From Verrucomicrobiales bacterium (GTDB taxonomy: Bacteria; Verrucomicrobiota; Verrucomicrobiia; Verrucomicrobiales; DEV007), in the NCBI GenBank assembly GCA_029213065.1, contig JARGPH010000032.1, positions 1-64,000 on the forward strand: 64,000 nt of DNA, in the 5' to 3' direction. This document shows positions 1-6,930 of this stretch, in pieces. The translations under genes and the position numbers were made by a program. The notes beneath the pieces are model-generated. The model searched no databases, was not told the DNA's origin, and was given only the letters and a program-made list of their open reading frames with translations. The stretch's first letter is position 1, and the number at the start of each line of letters is the position of its first letter.

Positions 1-42
1 TGCACTCTCGTAATCCTTCCAATCGATGTCAGCAGGAGTCAT
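1..42 (-). CDS. Start of the gene of cassette 11 (partial, runs off left edge)
   Basis: On the minus strand an ATG at 42-40 follows the core GTTATCC (49-55) by seven bases and opens a frame with no stop up to the window edge, reading MTPADIDWKDYESA. The very short leader after the cassette boundary matches the other cassettes here. Only 14 codons are visible, so no function can be assigned. Confidence 0.5.
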   Translation of the reverse strand, partial: MTPADIDWKDYESA

Positions 43-48
43 TTCTGA

Positions 49-174
49 GGATAACGTCGAAGCGATGTCACTGCCTGCCGACAGCGTGCTCCGACTTCAG
101 GGTTGATGGTTGAATGGTCATGACGCTTTCGACTCGGCGCGGGCAGGCAGTTGATCATCCGCGACTTGTTAGCT
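49..174 (-). repeat. attC site of cassette 10
   Basis: Outer cores are GTTAGCT at 168-174 (R'' on the minus strand) and GGATAAC at 49-55 (R' of the next cassette). Between them CTGCCTGCC pairs with GGCAGGCAG, giving the folded stem expected of attC. The stop codon of the cassette 10 gene (169-171) lies inside the R'' core. Confidence 0.9.
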
Positions 175-786
175 GCATTGGTTTTCGGCGGTGACTTTGC
201 CAGTTGCCGGATCAAAAATGAACACACACTGCACCATCTCTGCATCTCCCATCTCGCCCCAGAGGGAGACCCCGTAGTCTTCCCTTGGTGGTATCACGAT
301 GACTACTTTGTCGTCCGGCACATCATAGAATCCCTGCCACAAAAGTTCTTCGACGTCGTCGCGATCTACCTCAAAAGCAGGCGAAGAGCCCATTGTCGAT
401 AAAGGAAGTGTGTCCGGGAACTCCTCGTAAGGCCAATCGTCATCCGGCTCGTTTGGGGAAAGCTCATCGACTGCGAACGCGTTGTCATTGAGGTGGTAGA
501 CAAGGCGCCCACCGTCGTGACGAAATGGGAAAATCAATGGCAATCTTGTCTGGCTCAGCCCCTCAAGCGCTGCGCATTGCGTAGTGTCAATATCGAGCAA
601 GGCATGGAGAATTGCTTTATCAGGGACTGTTGCTCCAGATGGAAGTTCGCCACCGAATCGGTGGGCATACTCACCCTCGTCCGGCCGCACAAATACCGAA
701 AGCCGCCCCCGCCAGTAAACGATTGGGTGAGCAAGGTCTTCGTGCTCATCGGTAATGTCCTCAAGGTTGAATTCGATATCGGCCAT
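169..786 (-). CDS. Cassette 10 protein of unknown function, 205 aa
   Basis: I do not recognise this family. The product is 205 residues, strongly acidic, with no signal peptide or membrane segment, so probably cytoplasmic. The middle has an Asp/Glu-rich stretch (about residues 108-150) and the C-terminal part alternates beta-like strands. The start is the ATG at 786-784, eight bases inside the cassette boundary (core 794-800), which leaves almost no leader. The TAA stop falls inside the R'' core of its own attC, a compact layout typical of cassettes. Expression would rely on an upstream cassette or the array promoter. Confidence 0.8.
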   Translation of the reverse strand: MADIEFNLEDITDEHEDLAHPIVYWRGRLSVFVRPDEGEYAHRFGGELPSGATVPDKAILHALLDIDTTQCAALEGLSQTRLPLIFPFRHDGGRLVYHLNDNAFAVDELSPNEPDDDWPYEEFPDTLPLSTMGSSPAFEVDRDDVEELLWQGFYDVPDDKVVIVIPPREDYGVSLWGEMGDAEMVQCVFIFDPATGKVTAENQCS

Positions 787-793
787 TTTCTTC

Positions 794-918
794 AGCTAAC
801 GTTCAAGAGCCCTCAGCCCTGACGGAGAGCGCGGGTTGATTGTGGAATAAAGTGGCGGATCGGAAAAGTAATTTCGACACGGTGCGTGTCAGGGCTTGAG
901 TGCCTCGTCTTGTTGTGC
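794..918 (-). repeat. attC site of cassette 9
   Basis: Outer cores are GTTGTGC at 912-918 and AGCTAAC at 794-800. GCCCTCAGCCCTGAC on the left pairs imperfectly with GTGTCAGGGCTTGAG on the right. The left core complements GTTAGCT at 168-174, confirming the boundaries of cassette 10. Confidence 0.9.
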
Positions 919-940
919 GTTTTGTTTTTGTGGGTAGGCG

Positions 941-1363
941 CTAATCCCACCAAGCGACGCAAATTTCGTGGCCATCCGGAATATCGGGAAGATTCTTCGC
1001 TCCGGTCATGTCTGGCCCAACTGAATCCGGTTGCAGAGGCGAGAACCACCCGAATACGTTCTCAGGATCTTCCGATGTAGCCACATAAACCGTCTCGGAA
1101 AATGGCCACGTAGTGTTGTCAGATTCTTCCACTTCGTAAATTCCCACAAGAACGTTGCTCACATTCTCTTTGTCTCGAATAGCCTTCAGCTGATCGTAGA
1201 AAAAGGCGATTCCGGGGTGTTCCATCAGATTACATCCTATGGATCCCAGATCATCATTTCCCTCGAAAAAATCCTCAAGGGACACAAGTGGAATGCCAGA
1301 CTGATCGGGGAGCCCGATTTCTTTAATACGCTCGATAAGAGCTATGCGTTTTTGCTGATCCAT
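941..1363 (-). CDS. Cassette 9 protein of unknown function, 140 aa
   Basis: A 140-residue soluble acidic protein without signal peptide. It contains LVSLEDFFEGNDD (about residues 26-38), GSIGCNL and a C-terminal half rich in Trp (WPFSETVYVAT, FGWFSPLQPDS, CVAWWD). It looks like a small conserved family of single-domain proteins, but I cannot name it. The ATG at 1363-1361 lies seven bases inside the cassette boundary core (1371-1377). The stop at 941-943 is outside the attC, unlike several neighbours. A cassette-borne immunity or stress role is possible but unsupported. Confidence 0.8.
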   Translation of the reverse strand: MDQQKRIALIERIKEIGLPDQSGIPLVSLEDFFEGNDDLGSIGCNLMEHPGIAFFYDQLKAIRDKENVSNVLVGIYEVEESDNTTWPFSETVYVATSEDPENVFGWFSPLQPDSVGPDMTGAKNLPDIPDGHEICVAWWD

Positions 1364-1370
1364 TCTTTTA

Positions 1371-1497
1371 GCACAACGTTTGAGGTGTGGCAGCGGCTAC
1401 TGGGAGCGCACCTCTGACACAGGGTTAAGTGTAGAAGTAAAGAGGGTCATGTCGACTCAGCGCGTGTAGCCGCTTGTCCACCACCGGCTTGTTCTGT
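1371..1497 (-). repeat. attC site of cassette 8
   Basis: Outer cores are GTTCTGT at 1491-1497 and GCACAAC at 1371-1377. GCAGCGGCTAC and GTAGCCGCTTG form the inner stem. The coding frame of the cassette 8 gene continues into this site up to 1447. Confidence 0.9.
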
Positions 1498-1968
1498 GCT
1501 GGTTCGTTGGGGGCGGCCAGATGCAAGTGTAATCAATCTCTGCTCAATGGTGTCAGCCGCATCCCAAATCTGATCTACATACTCCTCATCGATCTTCTGC
1601 ACTGCACGATGGAACCGATCAAGTTCGGAATCATCCGGAACGAAAAAGGAGATCTCTTCTTCGGTGATGGGCAAATCACGCCTCTTGAACTCGGCGAGAA
1701 CTAACCTCCCGGGAGTTGCGATCACGGTGGTACCGATTCTGTCGAATGCTGCAACTCCACGGGGTAAACTCGAAAGGTAAGTCCCATTGCAAACGGCATA
1801 GAAACCGTTCCCAAGCCCCAACCAGAGATCATAACACCTTTTGAAATCCTGCTGGGACTCTGTGAGGCCACTGTCTTCCAATCCCAAAATGTATGTCCCG
1901 GCATCGTAGAGTGACTCTCGATCGATGACTCGTGAAAAAAGCGACTCTGGAGATTCGGTGGCCATCAT
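1447..1968 (-). CDS. DMP19/DUF4375-family protein (cassette 8)
   Basis: The product, about 173 residues, resembles the DMP19/DUF4375 family (domain about residues 5-110), with the family-like stretches CYDLWLGLGNGFYAVCNG and PRGVAAFDRIG. The family is soluble; one member was described as a DNA-mimic protein, but most members have no known role. The start is taken at the paired ATG codons 1968/1965, right behind the cassette boundary core (1975-1981); the reading frame stays open far upstream through the previous attC, which is not credible as coding. The frame runs through R'' into its own attC, so about 16 C-terminal residues (after TSTEQAGG) are encoded by recombination-site DNA. Confidence 0.8.
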   Translation of the reverse strand: MMATESPESLFSRVIDRESLYDAGTYILGLEDSGLTESQQDFKRCYDLWLGLGNGFYAVCNGTYLSSLPRGVAAFDRIGTTVIATPGRLVLAEFKRRDLPITEEEISFFVPDDSELDRFHRAVQKIDEEYVDQIWDAADTIEQRLITLASGRPQRTSTEQAGGGQAATRAEST

Positions 1969-1974
1969 TTCTTC

Positions 1975-2098
1975 ACAGAACGTTTGAGACCTGGCAGCCC
2001 GATCCGGGAGCGAAGGCCCGATTGGAGGATAAGAATTCGAATCAGGGAAGTCAATCACTCGATGCGGGATCGGGCTTGTCAGCGTCGGCTTGTTCTGC
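1975..2098 (-). repeat. attC site of cassette 7
   Basis: Outer cores are GTTCTGC at 2092-2098 and ACAGAAC at 1975-1981. GCCCGATCCGGGAGCG pairs with the right-hand segment GCGGGATCGGGC. The end of the cassette 7 gene (stop at 2051-2053) lies inside the site. Confidence 0.9.
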
Positions 2099-3004
2099 CG
2101 ATTCGTTCGACGGTATAGGAGCGTTAGAATCGCCGTTGGATATCCAAATATCTTCACCCTTCCACTTAGGATAGGCCATCGCAATGCAATAGACATCGTC
2201 ACCCTTGAAGAAAACTAGATTCTTTGGCCGGTAAGCGTGGCTTTCTTTGCTGATTCCAAATTTCCTGGGGTTTCCGTGAAAAATGAGCGTCATCGGAAAT
2301 CCGCCCAAGGAAATTGTGACGCCAACTACCGTTTTTCCTGCAGTGTGGATCTGCACTGTGGTTGCGCCCTCCACGCGGAATCTCCCTTCATCTCCCGAAT
2401 CCATCTTCGTCCGGAAGTAAATTCCATACGGACTTCCAAGATCCCATGTAAACATCTTCTTTGCGTGAACTGGCAAGTTATGTGTATCGGGAGTGATGTT
2501 TGAAAGTTTCGCGTAGTAAACCATCAAAAGGGTCTTTATCATCCATCGATCGATATCGATCCCACTAAAGAAGTAGAATTTTTGGGAAGCGTTCAACCCC
2601 TCCAGAGCACCGTGAATTGAGACGAAGGCTGAGAAGAACCGAGCAGCTTCTGCGTCGATTGGTGAGAGCGCTGAATTGTGGCGTCTGCAAAGCTTCTTCG
2701 TCTTCAGGGAACTGCTATCAAGCGAGTGCTCTCTTGAGAAATCCCTTGTTGTGATCTTGATTCGGCCGCCACCTAATACCTTTAGCACTGACTTCGAGAC
2801 AAAATGATCACCAGAAATCTTAGGATCACAATCGTTTGTCCAGTTTAACGCGCACTTCGGATGGGTATGGCCTGTCGTCGGTTTCGGAGGATCGAGTAAT
2901 TTCGGCTTCGTTCGGATATTGCCGTCTTTGAGGCAGCACTTTCCGAATTCCCGCCCACTGCCACATCCACATGGTGAATCCGGAGGGCAAACGAGTGTGT
3001 ACAT
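2051..3004 (-). CDS. SEC-C motif protein with HNH-like zinc site (cassette 7)
   Basis: A 317-residue protein. The N-terminus carries a SEC-C type zinc motif, CGCGSGREFGKCC (about residues 12-24). Residues 50-115 show a spaced C..C / GDHFVSKSVL / LCRRHNSALS pattern that resembles the metal site of HNH-type nucleases. SEC-C motifs often accompany nucleases and mobile or defence genes. The ATG at 3004 is used; a TTG at 3010 is the only upstream alternative, directly at the cassette boundary (3011-3017). The last 15 or so residues come from the attC. The nuclease idea is inference from the Cys/His pattern; an anti-phage role is plausible but unproven. Confidence 0.75.
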   Translation of the reverse strand: MYTLVCPPDSPCGCGSGREFGKCCLKDGNIRTKPKLLDPPKPTTGHTHPKCALNWTNDCDPKISGDHFVSKSVLKVLGGGRIKITTRDFSREHSLDSSSLKTKKLCRRHNSALSPIDAEAARFFSAFVSIHGALEGLNASQKFYFFSGIDIDRWMIKTLLMVYYAKLSNITPDTHNLPVHAKKMFTWDLGSPYGIYFRTKMDSGDEGRFRVEGATTVQIHTAGKTVVGVTISLGGFPMTLIFHGNPRKFGISKESHAYRPKNLVFFKGDDVYCIAMAYPKWKGEDIWISNGDSNAPIPSNESAEQADADKPDPASSD

Positions 3005-3010
3005 ATCCAA

Positions 3011-3136
3011 GCAGAACGTTTGAGTCTAGCCGATCCACACCGAGATTCGCCAGTTCGAAACAAAGTTAAATGCTGGAGTAAACAGTGTCACGTCGGCTCG
3101 GAGCGGGAGTGGATTGGCTACGATGCCTTGTTCGTC
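3011..3136 (-). repeat. attC site of cassette 6
   Basis: Outer cores are GTTCGTC at 3130-3136 and GCAGAAC at 3011-3017. TAGCCGATCCACACC and GTGGATTGGCTAC form the inner stem. The left core complements GTTCTGC at 2092-2098. Confidence 0.9.
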
Positions 3137-3158
3137 TCGCGTTTTACTCGCTGAGGAA

Positions 3159-3944
3159 TCATTGGTCCACGCAACACGCCGCTCGAAAACTTTTTCCATA
3201 CGGAGTGAGTTTGTAGTGGCCCCGAGTCCAAAACGCTCGCTCTCTTTCTTTGAAAGGTTCAAGCGTGTCGAATTTGTAGGCGTGAGCAATTCCATCGTGG
3301 GAGTAACTAGCAATCAGTTCGGAATACATTTTATCGCTTCCGCTGTATATCAGGCCGTCGAAACGCTCTATTACTCCCAAGCGAACGAGGTTCTCCATGT
3401 AAAGCGCTATTGATTCAGGAACTGCAAGATTCAATTTTGATTCCAGACCGCAGTGCCGGTCGCTTAGGGGAATATACTTATCGAGCATGAATTGTATGAC
3501 AGGCACAAATCTATTTTCTTTGATGTGCTCAAGAATCCTTGCTTCGTCTGGAACCATTTCTTTGAGAGTGGCGATGAATGCGCGGTGCACCTTTCCTTTT
3601 GACGAGTTCAATGAAGCGTTTGCTAGCAACTTGACAAACATGTCGGAGATCTGGTTGTCTTCCACTCTTACAATCTCTTCCAGGATTGGTTCAGCAATTT
3701 CAATAGGTGGCAGGACTCTTTCTGTGTCGGCGTGCTCGGAGAATTCTGACTCAAGCCGTAGCATTGCCCGCTCAAACTTTTTTCGACTAGCTTGGTTCGC
3801 AAGTCGAAGAAGAAAGAGAGGAGTGAATGCGAACTCGGAAACAGTTTCTAGAGCTCTTCCGGTATTTTGTAGCGTACCTTTAAGCAGATCGTCGTACAAC
3901 TTTTTCTGCACTTCTTTGTCGATTAGGCTTAGGTCAAATTCCAT
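3159..3944 (-). CDS. Abi-alpha (DUF4393) abortive-infection-like protein (cassette 6)
   Basis: The protein, 261 residues from the ATG at 3944 (a GTG at 3947 is also in frame), matches the general pattern of the Abi-alpha/DUF4393 family: an N-terminal helix, a motif FTPLFLLRLANQASRKKF near residue 42, a helical core and the segment DNQISDMFVKLLANAS about residues 97-112. Members are linked to abortive infection of phage-infected cells. There is no signal peptide. Unlike its neighbours it has a leader of about 100 bases between the cassette boundary (4045-4051) and the start, so it may carry its own expression signals. The stop lies outside the attC. Confidence 0.8.
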   Translation of the reverse strand: MEFDLSLIDKEVQKKLYDDLLKGTLQNTGRALETVSEFAFTPLFLLRLANQASRKKFERAMLRLESEFSEHADTERVLPPIEIAEPILEEIVRVEDNQISDMFVKLLANASLNSSKGKVHRAFIATLKEMVPDEARILEHIKENRFVPVIQFMLDKYIPLSDRHCGLESKLNLAVPESIALYMENLVRLGVIERFDGLIYSGSDKMYSELIASYSHDGIAHAYKFDTLEPFKERERAFWTRGHYKLTPYGKSFRAACCVDQ

Positions 3945-4044
3945 CACCGATAAAATGCCTCGGGCAAGGGGTTCATGCCATTACAATTTTGAACGGGATT
4001 CGTATCGCCGAACCCTGCAGTTCAGATGAAAGTTTCTTTTTTGG

Positions 4045-4169
4045 GACGAACGTTCAAGGCCACTCGCTCGATACTGAGAGCGCGGCCACGTATGCAGGGT
4101 AAGAAATAGAACTACGAAAGTCAATCGACTCCCAGCGAGTATCGAGTTGAGTGCGCCGACTTGTTCTGC
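4045..4169 (-). repeat. attC site of cassette 5
   Basis: Outer cores are GTTCTGC at 4163-4169 and GACGAAC at 4045-4051. CACTCGCTCGATACTGAG on the left pairs with GCGAGTATCGAGTTGAGTG on the right. The left core complements GTTCGTC at 3130-3136. Confidence 0.9.
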
Positions 4170-4178
4170 GCGTGTTGG

Positions 4179-4610
4179 TTAGGACTGATCCTTTGCTGAG
4201 TTGATCTCCTGTTCGCCCTCGGAGCGGGAATCCAGGGAACCGTATCTGCAAAAGAAAGGATAACCTTCCATGTCAGACCCTTCAGGATGGTAGAAAGGAT
4301 GCTTTCGGTTCATGCGTGCGACACTCATCCCAACTTTAAACTGACCTGCTGAACGGTTATCGCGAAGCCAATTGGAGCCCATCAAGCGGAGAAACAATGT
4401 TGCCGTCAGATCCGTGTATCGATCAGGGCCAGCGATCACGGGCCCGAAAACTCCAATAACCTTTTCACTCTCAATTAACGTCCCCTCGACCCTGAGACAA
4501 AATGGTGTGGGATCGTCTACGTCTTCAGAAACGCCCGGCCCTTTCACCATCTGCACGCCCTCGTAAGGAGTGACGGTGATTTCCGTTCCAACTTCTCCAA
4601 TAGCAGGCAT
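4179..4610 (-). CDS. Cassette 5 protein of unknown function, 143 aa
   Basis: A 143-residue protein I do not recognise. It is Gly/Asp/Glu-rich with predicted beta strands (ITVTPYEGVQMV, KVIGVFGPVIAG) and a Cys pair far apart (PFCLRV, FFCRYG). No signal peptide or membrane helix is visible. The ATG at 4610 follows the boundary core (4616-4622) by five bases. The stop is ten bases before the R'' core, so the gene fills the cassette completely. Confidence 0.75.
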   Translation of the reverse strand: MPAIGEVGTEITVTPYEGVQMVKGPGVSEDVDDPTPFCLRVEGTLIESEKVIGVFGPVIAGPDRYTDLTATLFLRLMGSNWLRDNRSAGQFKVGMSVARMNRKHPFYHPEGSDMEGYPFFCRYGSLDSRSEGEQEINSAKDQS

Positions 4611-4615
4611 TTTTT

Positions 4616-4742
4616 GCAGAACGTTTGAGGCCTGGCGACCCGTAAATGGGAGCGCGACCTCGAATGGAGATTAAATATTCTGATCAGAGATGTCAACCAA
4701 CTCGGAGCGTTTTACGGGTTGTCCAGCGCTGGCTTGTTGTGC
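4616..4742 (-). repeat. attC site of cassette 4
   Basis: Outer cores are GTTGTGC at 4736-4742 and GCAGAAC at 4616-4622. GGCGACCCGTAAA on the left pairs imperfectly with TTTTACGGGTTGTCC on the right. The cassette 4 frame ends inside the site at 4712. Confidence 0.9.
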
Positions 4743-5023
4743 AAGTCGGATGTCTCTCGAAGTCCTGAGTAAAAGGCAGAAGTTGTTCGAACGCCGCAGA
4801 CCGCAAAAGCCGCGTTAATTCCGACCGTAAATGCAATGCCAGCGAAGTTGTCTGCGAAAGGCTGATAGCTCTGGATTCCCACTAGTCCTATTCTTGTTGC
4901 CGACAACACAAATGAAATTGCTACGGCCACGACTACAGCGATCACTACTGGCGGAATCAATAACCGAGACAAGACGCCAGATAGAAATGGAATCAAAATA
5001 AGAATTTGAATCGTATCGATCAT
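4712..5023 (-). CDS. Small membrane protein (cassette 4), 103 aa
   Basis: A 103-residue protein with about three hydrophobic segments: residues 4-17 (IQILILIPFLSGVL), 22-40 (IPPVVIAVVVAVAISFVL) and 58-75 (FAGIAFTVGINAAFAV). It should sit in the inner membrane. I do not recognise a family. The ATG at 5023 is chosen because it follows the cassette boundary (5032-5038) by eight bases; the frame is open further upstream but that region is the previous attC. The last ten residues (LHNKPALDNP) are encoded within the attC. Confidence 0.75.
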   Translation of the reverse strand: MIDTIQILILIPFLSGVLSRLLIPPVVIAVVVAVAISFVLSATRIGLVGIQSYQPFADNFAGIAFTVGINAAFAVCGVRTTSAFYSGLRETSDLHNKPALDNP

Positions 5024-5031
5024 TTTTTTAG

Positions 5032-5156
5032 GCACAACGTTTGAGGACACGAACCCTCACCGGAGGGCGTGGTCTCGAGACTGGGTTGAGGTTGGATTTA
5101 TCATGAAGATTTCGACTCGTCGCGGGTGAGGGTTACCGTGCTCTGCCTTGTTCGGC
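5032..5156 (-). repeat. attC site of cassette 3
   Basis: Outer cores are GTTCGGC at 5150-5156 and GCACAAC at 5032-5038. GAACCCTCACCGG pairs with CGGGTGAGGGTTA to make the stem. The left core complements GTTGTGC at 4736-4742. Confidence 0.9.
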
Positions 5157-5162
5157 GTTTTT

Positions 5163-5621
5163 CTATTTGAGCGTGCCTTTGTAAGGCGATTCGCGGTGCG
5201 TAAACCGCTTGCCCTTTGAAAGGTAGATCGCATTTTCGCGTATAGTCCAAAGCATCTCTGATTGGAGGCAGATTTCCTCTAGGGCACGCCCGAAATACAC
5301 GTTCGTTCCCGAAAAGGAAATTTTCTTTTCAGGCCGCACCCCTTCGATCACAAACGATATTCCTCTGCGCGTATACACGACTGGCCCTTCGTATTCTACA
5401 GCTTCATTCTGTATGATCGAAATCGCATCGGATAAGCTTGAGTTGACTACCTTAATCTCTGGAAAAACCTTTTTCTCAAGAAGGTGGACTACCTCGGCTT
5501 GAATCTTTTCATCTAAGTTCCGTGCAGGAGATTCAGCTATGCCAACAATTCTTTCCTGCGAATGAAGCGTCATCGCCGAAAAGAAAAGCATCAATAAAGT
5601 CGATGAGCAAAATTTTATCAT
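5163..5621 (-). CDS. Secreted STN-like protein (cassette 3), 152 aa
   Basis: A 152-residue protein with a clear signal peptide (residues 1-20, a hydrophobic stretch LLMLFFSAMT). The mature part has the layout of short secretin/TonB N-terminal (STN) like domains common in PVC bacteria: a strand-helix unit KVVNSSLSDAISIIQ (about 58-72), then ISFSGTNVYFGRALEEI (about 101-117) and a final strand WTIRENAIYLSKG. The STN assignment is a pattern judgement, not certain. The ATG at 5621 follows the boundary core 5627-5633. It is the only cassette product here with an export signal. Confidence 0.75.
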   Translation of the reverse strand: MIKFCSSTLLMLFFSAMTLHSQERIVGIAESPARNLDEKIQAEVVHLLEKKVFPEIKVVNSSLSDAISIIQNEAVEYEGPVVYTRRGISFVIEGVRPEKKISFSGTNVYFGRALEEICLQSEMLWTIRENAIYLSKGKRFTHRESPYKGTLK

Positions 5622-5626
5622 TCTTT

Positions 5627-5750
5627 GCCGAACGTCAAAGACATGCCGATCCGATCCGGGAACAGCAGTCGCAAACAGGGTTGAGTGTGAATCTAAATAG
5701 GGTCTTTCGACTCATAGCGGGATCGGATTGGCATCGTCGCCTTGATAGGG
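5627..5750 (-). repeat. attC site of cassette 2 with a divergent core
   Basis: Left core is GCCGAAC at 5627-5633; right core is GATAGGG at 5744-5750, which departs from GTTRRRY at its second base. The same variant occurs as CCCTATC at 6152-6158 at the other end of the cassette, so the two ends still match. GCCGATCCGATCC and GGATCGGATTGGC form the stem. Confidence 0.88.
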
Positions 5751-6143
5751 CCCCGGGGTCGACGCCGAACTCGGAGCGACCTTCGAAACCAATAGTTCGC
5801 AGTTGTAGCCGTTCATGTTTTTCATCGTCACATGAAAATAAAAAATATCACCCTCATGATCAACCTCAAACTCCGAGGATCCACCGTATGGATTATGGTC
5901 GCCAAACCTCAAAGCAAAAGCTGCAAGGACGTTTCGAAATTCCCAAGTCTTCTGTGATCCAATTAGGAATCCTTCGCTACCCGGTTCTTCAAGGTGCCAA
6001 TTGCATCTATCTCGGTCATGTTCCAATTGCACTCCTTTGATTCGTCCGCCGCCTGCGTTTAAGAGGGTGGAGACCAAGTAGTGTGGATAAAGCAATAGCA
6101 GTTCTGGCGCTTCGGTTAGAAAAGTCGGTTCTACGAGTGCCAT
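5712..6143 (-). CDS. Cassette 2 protein of unknown function, 143 aa
   Basis: A 143-residue soluble protein, not recognised. It contains LLLLYPHYLVSTLLNAG (residues 15-31) and a mixed middle with FALRFGDHNPYGGSSEF. The C-terminal dozen residues (GPYQGDDANPIPL) are encoded inside the attC. The ATG at 6143 lies eight bases inside the boundary core 6152-6158; an in-frame extension upstream would be attC sequence and was not used. Confidence 0.75.
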   Translation of the reverse strand: MALVEPTFLTEAPELLLLYPHYLVSTLLNAGGGRIKGVQLEHDRDRCNWHLEEPGSEGFLIGSQKTWEFRNVLAAFALRFGDHNPYGGSSEFEVDHEGDIFYFHVTMKNMNGYNCELLVSKVAPSSASTPGPYQGDDANPIPL

Positions 6144-6151
6144 TTTTCTAG

Positions 6152-6278
6152 CCCTATCGTTAAGGGTGACCTGCCGCCTACAAGCAGCGCCACTCCGCAA
6201 CAGGGTTAAGGGTTGAAGTAAACAGGGTCATGCCGACTCGGGACGTGTAGGCGGTTGGTGTCCACCCGCTTGTTCTCT
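6152..6278 (-). repeat. attC site of cassette 1
   Basis: Right core is GTTCTCT at 6272-6278; left core is CCCTATC at 6152-6158. GACCTGCCGCCTACAAGC on the left pairs with GTGTAGGCGGTTGG on the right. The central part CAGGGTTAAGGGTTGAAG is shared in form with other attC sites of the array (near 1418 and 5676). Confidence 0.9.
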
Positions 6279-6709
6279 CATTGGGTTTCGTTGCGGAAGA
6301 TTGGAGCCACCTCGTCAGGTGAATCAAAGCTCCCGACCAACGAGGCATGGAGTTTGTCGTCGATCTCATCAGGAGCAGAATATCCAAGCCCATTCCAGAC
6401 CGCCCTTGCTGCGGCAACCGCGCAACAAGTCGCATTCGTGTCTGTAATCATTCCTGTCACTCGTTCAATCCTAACACGTGCCGTCCTTCCAATATGGGCG
6501 AGTGCAAATCGGACACCTGATTCCGCTCCGTCCTTCCAGGAAGTGTAGCCATCTGCTGTCGCATCTTCGAGGCTCCCTTGCCGAATCCATCCCTCGCCCG
6601 AGCAATGCGTAGAAATCTCAGTTGTTGGCGAAGGCTCCACATCCACTTCGACGATTGCAGCGTGGCAGAAACCGGTAACTACCTTTGCGACTTTGCCTTC
6701 CGCGAGCAT
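6278..6709 (-). CDS. Cassette 1 protein of unknown function, 143 aa (first cassette after attI)
   Basis: A 143-residue soluble protein. It carries GAESGVRFALAHIG (about residues 61-74) and DTNATCCAVAAARAVWNGLG (about 90-109), which reads like one conserved alpha/beta domain, but I cannot name the family. As the first cassette it should be the best expressed if a promoter lies in the attI/intI region. The ATG at 6709 is eight bases from the boundary core (6717-6723); the TGA at 6278-6280 touches the R'' core. Confidence 0.78.
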   Translation of the reverse strand: MLAEGKVAKVVTGFCHAAIVEVDVEPSPTTEISTHCSGEGWIRQGSLEDATADGYTSWKDGAESGVRFALAHIGRTARVRIERVTGMITDTNATCCAVAAARAVWNGLGYSAPDEIDDKLHASLVGSFDSPDEVAPIFRNETQ

Positions 6710-6898
6710 TATTTAGAGAGAACAGTATTTATTAGTATCACCTCACGAAGTGATATCACGCAAGGCATTCATCTTCGAGAATGTCCTGCAGCCCCCGCTT
6801 TAGCAAGGTTTTATTTGAGCGGTATGCGTATATCAGGGCCTCTTAGAGAGGCTCCCCGCAGCTGACCTGATGTGGCTGATATCACGACGAGTCCAGTC

Positions 6899-6927
6899 CT
6901 TATATTTAGCTTTTCCGAAACAGTTAA
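6899..6927 (-). promoter_or_regulatory. Candidate cassette promoter Pc
   Basis: On the minus strand TTAACT (6922-6927) and TATAAG (6899-6904) are separated by exactly 17 bases, a reasonable -35/-10 pair, and face the cassettes. The position, between intI and attI, is where cassette promoters are expected. Not tested; AT-rich DNA can give such matches by chance. Confidence 0.45.
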
Positions 6928-6930
6928 TAC

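Noticed and set aside
49-6278. CRISPR array, suggested by regularly spaced similar elements
   Set aside because: The elements are 124-127 bp palindromes separated by single genes and bounded by integron cores, so they are attC sites.
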